Below, in pieces: positions 58,601 to 64,000 of a DNA stretch of 64,000 nt; the first letter of the stretch is position 1; each line of letters begins with the position of its first letter. Source of the stretch: Cryptomeria japonica (taxonomy: Eukaryota > Streptophyta > Pinopsida > Cupressales > Cupressaceae); NCBI RefSeq assembly GCF_030272615.1, contig NC_081415.1:370023667-370087666 (forward strand), given 5' to 3'. The notes beneath the pieces are model-generated. The model was not told the DNA's origin. It saw only the letters and a program-made list of their open reading frames with translations, and ran no database searches. Position numbers and translations under genes: made by a program.

Positions 58601-59068
58601 TGTTGGTATAAATAATTATTCATCATGGATATTATTAGACTTTAGTTAAGTTTACTTAGGTACATGCATTTCATAGTAGTTTGGGTATGAGACACTTGGG
58701 TGTTTGTGCCAAATTGGGATAGTGTGTGTAGGAGAATTTCCACCTTTTATGGTGTTGATCTTATCTTGTTGTTACATTCCATCTCATGTGGAATATTATA
58801 TTGTTTCTCCTACCTACCCACACCTATTTCCTACCTACCCTTGTTTCTTATTGAGCCACATGTCATGTTTGTGTGCTCACATATCCATATAGCCTTTCTT
58901 ATATAAGCAGGCTTATCTACATTGTTTGTACATACATCAATTCAACATCTTGTAATGATCTAGTTGATCATATTTTTCACTTGATAGAATATAGTTTATT
59001 TCCATCATCTATTTTGTTATCTCTTATTTTTTCTTTCCATTGCCTCTAGATCTTGGCAAAATCTCACA
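58601..59068 (+). repeat. 5' LTR of element K
   Basis: 468 bp, TGTTGGTATAAATAATT to ATCTCACA. TATA-like TTATATAAGC at 58899-58908. Confidence 0.93.
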
Positions 59069-59081
59069 TGGTATCAAAGCC
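59069..59081 (+). other. primer binding site of element K
   Basis: TGGTATCAAAGCC directly after the LTR; initiator Met tRNA type. Confidence 0.85.
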
Positions 59082-60587
59082 ATTAGAGTGTCATTGGTTT
59101 GCTAATTGAGAGAAATTTGATGCTATTTGGGGTTGTGTATTTTGGAGCTTTCTATTGCAAGTTATTATTGAAGCTTGATGGGTCGAATATGAGGTTATCA
59201 TTGGATTGAGGAGGTCCAAGAAAGTTAGTTTTGCCTTTTGTTTCATTCAAATCGGACTTCGGAGGCCAAATCTAGAGGCATTTGAAGTTTGAAGTTGCGA
59301 CGGAAATTTTCTAGAAATTATAATTTGGTAGACAATTTTCAAATAGTCATATCTCACTCATCCAGACTCTTTTTTTCAAGAAAGTTTTTTTGTTTTGGGG
59401 TAGAATTTCATGATCTGTATAGTGGTGTAGGAGTTTTCTATTTTGCGGATACAAGTTTTTCGGAAATCATGAAATCTCAATTTTTATAACTTTGGAGGCT
59501 TCGTTTGGGCTCATATGGACTCCTTTTCAGGTGCCATTTTTTTTGAAAGTGCATAATTTTTCATCTAATTTCATAATAAACCATTAGTTTGTAGTGATTT
59601 TGAGTAAAAATTGTAGTCATTTTTGGCCTATTTGGTACTTGTATTTTGCTTGGATCTCAGTTTAGATCACTAGCAGTATTTGTTGAAGTCTCTTATATCT
59701 CATTTTCAGAAGTTGTAATAATTGAAATTATAAGTCCACTTTTCCATTGTTTGCAAGTGCCAACATGATCTTTTTATGGGGGGTCAGTTGTTCATTTATA
59801 TCTTTTGGTGAAATTCCATTCGGAGGCATCTTCATCTATAGTATTCTACAAGGCTTCTTTGTTGGTGGCATCATTTTCATGTTTCCAAATTTGAATATTT
59901 TATCATGATGTATGCTATTGCATGAGCAATGTTGTACTCACACTATCATAAAGTGCCACACCTCTTTGTATCTTGTTATTGTTGACTATTTGATGCAATC
60001 CTCTTGTACACATAGATTAGGAATATCTTGTGAGACTTGGTGCATGGTTCCAGTTGAGACTTAGATTATACACATTTGTGCATGGCTTGCATGAGACTTA
60101 GATTGTACCAATATTTTTGCCATTTATGAGTATCTAGATGATGCTCAAAGTAGGTTGTCTCCATGCTTGATATTTATTTTTTTGCAGTGAGTGATTCATC
60201 GTCATCGACTTGGTACCTGGTTTTGTCACACTTTGACATTATTGGTGCAGCATTGGCTCTCTTTCTTCCTTATGGGAAGGTATTTTGATGAACATCATTG
60301 GACCATCTTTGTAGGATTTTCGACATTGAGGGGGGCTTAATGGTCTCTTCTTCTCTCTTATGGGGGGGACATATTTTGTTCTTCTCATTCCTCATTGAGA
60401 GCATTGTGTGCTTTCATCATATCTATTTTGGGGGAGGGTTTTTTCCCATTGGGTTTTTCTCTCTTTGCCCGCTTTATGAGAGATTTCATTGCATTGCATT
60501 GGTTTGCATGCATTTGCATTTGTACATGGGTACTCAACATGGCCTCGTAGCCGCGACCCATCTTGCATTGCTTAGTTGCATTGTAGA

Positions 60588-60624
60588 CTTAAGTGCATTC
60601 TCCTAAGTTGCACTTAAGGGGGGG
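60588..60624 (+). other. hairpin and polypurine tract of element K
   Basis: CTTAAGTGCA (60588-60597) and TGCACTTAAG (60609-60618) are perfect 10-bp inverted arms with an 11-base loop. The second arm runs into GGGGGG, the tract that abuts the 3' LTR at 60625. Confidence 0.8.
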
Positions 60625-61089
60625 TGTTGGTGTAAATAATTATTCATCATGTTATTATACTTTACTTAAGTTTACTTAGGTACATGCATTTCATAGTAGT
60701 TTGGGTATGAGACACTTGGGTGTTTGTGCCACATTGGGATAGTGTGTGTAGGAGAATTTCCACCTTTTATGGCATTGATCATATCTTGTTGTTACATTCC
60801 ACCTCATGTGGAATATTATATTGTTTCTCCTACCTACCCACACCTATTTCCTACCTACCCTTGTTTCTTATTGAGCCACATGTCATGTTTGTGTGCTCAC
60901 ATATCCATATAGCCTTGCTTATATAAGCAGGCTCATGTATATTGTTTGTACAAACATCAATTCAACATCTTGTAATGATCCAGTTGAACATATTTTTCAT
61001 CTTGATAGAATATAGTTTATTTCCATCATCTATTTTGTTCTCTCTTATTTGTGCTTTCCATTGCCTCTAGATCTTGGCAAAATCTCACA
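60625..61089 (+). repeat. 3' LTR of element K
   Basis: 465-bp partner of 58601-59068, TGTTGGTGTAAATAATT to ATCTCACA. Confidence 0.93.
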
Positions 61090-61984
61090 TAACATCATAT
61101 TCTCCTCACGAGAATTAACTTGCTACCTTGGATCATCATTTCAGCTTAACTACTCCAATGAACTGTTCCTTTGCATTTGCTTGCACAAATTTCTAGGCAA
61201 ATGCTTGGCATCAGATTATGCTTCTAATTGATCCCTAAGTTGTAGTAGTCCATTGACATATTCCATGCCAACACGTGGCTGATTGTTTGGCTGGATGTAC
61301 ACATGGTAGCTAGGCGAAGAATCATCTTGTCTTTATTTCCCTTTGTATTTTAAACCCGCAGGCAAGACATGTGGAATATTTGATGTCTCTCACCTTCCTT
61401 CCTCAAGAAATCCTTGTTGGTGTGACACATGGTAGAGTTGGTGTGAAGGAATTGACTTGCTTAAAGGCCTAGGCAAGAATGTGGGGAAAGGACACACGAT
61501 AGCATAGCGGAGCTCGGTGAGGTTAAGGTAAGGGTGCTGGTCTGAAAAAACACACCCTATTGACATGGGGCATAAATGGAAGGAAAGCCTTTAATAAGTC
61601 GATGTAAAAAAAATGAACAAGGGAAAGGGCCCAAAGGGAGGCTAAGGATTTTGATCCACATCTTTTGACAACTCAACTCGGTGATCTGCTTGTAGATAAG
61701 AAACCTCAAATCCTTGGTTCGTAGATCAAACCCAAACTAAAAACAAAAATTCAAAGTTGTGAGAGTACGACTTGCAAAGGAGACCACTCCTCATCTGAAG
61801 GATGTGTCTAGGATCGTATATGCTCATATGCCTGATCCAATTCAATCATCTCCCTAAAGGAAAAATCGCTCAGCATCTTGAATGCCTACTCCAAGTGAAA
61901 GTTGAGTTGAGCCAAAGGGTGTATGATATTATCAATATCAGAGGCATTGGGAACAGGTCTAAGTGATCAAAAATAAGACTGGTC
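61090..61984. other. no recognisable gene
   Basis: Contains scattered short minus-strand open pieces that may extend the decayed frame at 61985-63350. Nothing supports a separate gene. Confidence 0.35.
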
Positions 61985-63350
61985 TTATTGACATTGCTCT
62001 AAGAGTTGCATTATATACTCTTTAGTCACCACCGAGTTGTCTACAAGATAAGGAGATGGTAGACCCATTTGCACAAAATGTTCAAACTTCCTCCTAATAT
62101 GAGTGGTGGTGGCTATTAACACATTCAAACACTCCCTTGCATTCAAGGTTGCCCTATTACAATTGATAAACTTGTTAGCTTTCCAAGAAGCCAACTTGTG
62201 ATCTCCTATTCTTGCTGCTACTAGAATATGGTTTGCGTCTGTATATAATTTCTGAATTAGCATCTCAGATTCAGATACTTTTGGTGTGATGGCATGTAGG
62301 GATTGACCACCTATACTCCCTACATCTATTCCCAACTTTTGCACATCTACAACAAACCTTAGGGTTGAGTGAAGCAAGGAGATGATCATTTTGATTCTCT
62401 CCCAATATGAAATATAAAGCTACTGTAAAATAGGAGTGAAGTCAATTTGGGAGGCAGTCGCGACGCTTGGCTCTTGGAGTAAACTAAGTTGTGCCTCTTT
62501 TACCATCACCTCTACCATCAACCCTTCAATATTATTTTTTGAATTAGATATTTGCTGCTATAGGGAGTTTAGTTTTGAGGCTTTTTCTTGAGGATCCTTT
62601 TCTGCCTTTGCTTTTGCTTCATGCTCCTTTTCATAAGAAACTCAAGTTTCATGGAGCTCCTTATCAAATTATGTCTACTTGTCTTGCAACTCTTGCTGCA
62701 TCTGTACTTGCAAACTCATGGAGGTAGTATGTTCTTGATTCACTTGGGAGAGCTCGCTGAGATTGTTATGTAACCAACTATTTGCCAATTGGTTAGCATT
62801 CTTTTCTTCCACTAGATGGATTTGGAGTTTCTTCATCTCTTACTGAATCAAGCTCATTTTGACGGTCATGTTTTGTAACTCTTTCTGGATGCGAGTCACA
62901 TCCAAAAGGCTTGCCTTCATTTGTGCAAGTTCTTGATCTTTTTCTTGCAGCCTTTAAATAGATATTCTCTCTTTTACTGGTTTCTTTGCACCTAAGCTGT
63001 TAGTTTGTTTAATTCTTCTTGGCACTTAGCTCTTTCTTCTTGACTCTATCGAGAAAGAGCAAGGGTATTTTATTGCAACTCTTTTGATAATTGGTCAACC
63101 TCTGCATCTTTTGCCTTTTCTTTTGACCTCAAGAGGTGAACATTATTCTTTAGGTTTCATAGCTCATTTTATTTATTCTCCAGGCAATGATTGAGCTTAA
63201 GAAAATCTGTGGTCACTAATTTTTGTGTCTTCTCCATAAGCTTGACCTTATCTTGAGCTCAGGCTTGACTTAGGTTAATCCCCACTATGAGGACGGTGTA
63301 GCATTTAGGTTGCATTTGTCCTTCTAGCTTGATTATATTGGGAATCTCGG
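61985..63350 (-). pseudogene. decayed coiled-coil protein frame of unknown family
   Basis: The clearest piece is a 134-codon open frame (62389-61985) including VSESEMLIQKLYTDANHIL, AARIGDHKLASWKANKFIN and ECLNVLIATTTHIRRKFEHF. Upstream, 63350-62400 reads in several frames with many stops as Lys/Glu/Gln-rich, heptad-like sequence (KEKAKDAEVDQLSKELQ, EERAKCQEELNKL), suggesting a long coiled coil. I do not recognise the family. It resembles in composition the frame split by element D, but I see no clear sequence match. Confidence 0.45.
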
Positions 63351-63375
63351 ATGCAAAAATGATAGACTGATGTTG

Positions 63376-64000
63376 TCATGCCCAAACTTTTGGGCAAAAA
63401 TGGAATAATTTTTTAATTTTTAAAACAACACAAATACATTAAATAATCTACATTTAAAATGGAATAAATAAGTTTTGTCTTCACTAAGGGATAACTTAGG
63501 GTTAAATAGAATGGTTTACTAAGTTGATTTAATTCAACTCTGTAATTATAGCGTTACTATTTAGAGTAGACTAATTATTCCCTAAAAGGGGTTGTCACAA
63601 CTTAATTAATTAATTAAACTAAATTACTTAATTTTCTCTAATTAAAATTTCTCCAATAATAAATCAAGAGATATTAATTATCTTAATAGTATTAAAATAC
63701 TCAAGGCTACATAGAATAATTTTAACTCATATTAAAATAATTAATTGAGCAAACGCGAATACACTTTTAAATTAAACTAATAGAGTTAACCAAATAAAAT
63801 ATAATATTAGACTAATTAATTCTTCTTATATTAAAGTCAAATTTAAATCCCCTTAGATATTTAACTTTCAACTATTAAATATTTGGCCAACAATGACCTC
63901 ATAGGTTAAAATTTTACATTATACATTTAATAAATTCCATTAATATATTTCCCAAAAGAATTTTAACCCAATTTTAACCGAACAACCATATTTAAATATA
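63376..64000 (+). repeat. start of LTR P, runs off the right edge
   Basis: TGTCATGCCCAAACTTTTGGGC at 63376 resembles the starts of LTRs G (TGTCATGTCCC) and E (TGTAATGTCCCC). The 16-bp palindrome GCCCAAACTTTTGGGC sits in it. The following sequence is AT-rich with repeated TTAATTAATT, as in the LTR of E. No partner copy in the window. Confidence 0.45.

Larger units (their letters stand above)
58601..61089 (+). mobile_element. small non-coding LTR retrotransposon K
   Basis: 2.5-kb element with LTRs 58601-59068 and 60625-61089 (about 96% alike by eye), a Met-tRNA-type primer site and a G-rich polypurine tract. Flanks TACCA (58596-58600) and TAACA (61090-61094) match at four of five bases. The 1.56-kb internal region (59069-60624) has no plausible coding frame, so K would have depended on proteins made by other elements. 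Copia-like by primer site and LTR form. Confidence 0.88.

Noticed and set aside
58700-58906. Paired open frames at 58700-58906 and 60720-60926
   Set aside because: LTR copies of K; U3 and TATA region, not a gene.

Overview
The window reads as plant nuclear DNA from a large, repeat-rich genome. It is AT-rich and eukaryotic, with no operons, no ribosome-binding sites and no convincing single-copy host gene. Nearly every recognisable piece is an LTR retrotransposon of a plant Ty1/copia or Ty3/gypsy type (UBN2-type copia gag, Met-tRNA primer sites, Tat/Ogre-like and Athila-like gypsy parts, a plant mobile domain). A gymnosperm-like genome is my guess; the species cannot be fixed from sequence alone. 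No tRNA, rRNA or CRISPR was seen.

Layout. 1-14054: minus-strand Ty3/gypsy element E (gag, leader, primer site, 2.7-kb 5' LTR) that runs off the left edge and is split by a complete but decayed Ty1/copia element A (2188-9354, target duplication AGAAT). E itself sits in a plus-strand gypsy remnant F (14055-15195 and 20710 to about 22000). The 3' LTR of F is split by a second element B (15196-20709), which codes for a coiled-coil/CCHC protein and a second, unrecognised protein but no polymerase. About 23640-25830: rearranged minus-strand gypsy protease/gag debris M. 25903-26195, 39185-39329 and 40470 onward: an LTR (G) split by the 13-kb gypsy-like element C (26196-39184) and by a solo copia LTR H (39330-40469). 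C has a long sense Pro/Gln-rich reading frame and an antisense plant-mobile-domain reading frame, and no polymerase. 41200-42530: LTR J, of the same class as D and F. 47612-55466: minus-strand non-autonomous gypsy D (gag and protease only), inserted in an older minus-strand reading frame (56471-55467 plus 47611-47187). 57222-57950: start of an Athila-like gypsy N. 58601-61089: a small non-coding LTR element K. 61985-63350: decayed minus-strand coiled-coil reading frames. From about 63376: the start of another LTR P.

How the parts relate. C, D, B and K carry LTRs, primer sites and polypurine tracts but lack reverse transcriptase, so if ever mobile they depended on proteins supplied in trans. 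A is the only element with a full gag-pol layout, and it is broken by stops and two frameshifts. The most unusual signals are: equally placed 21-bp-period arrays just behind the primer sites of C and E with unrelated unit sequences; the sense/antisense coding design of C; the unrecognised second reading frame of B; and the continuous older reading frame recovered across the insertion of D. Many premature stops are explainable as C-to-T changes (CAA, CAG, CGA to stop), as expected of methylated, silenced plant repeats.
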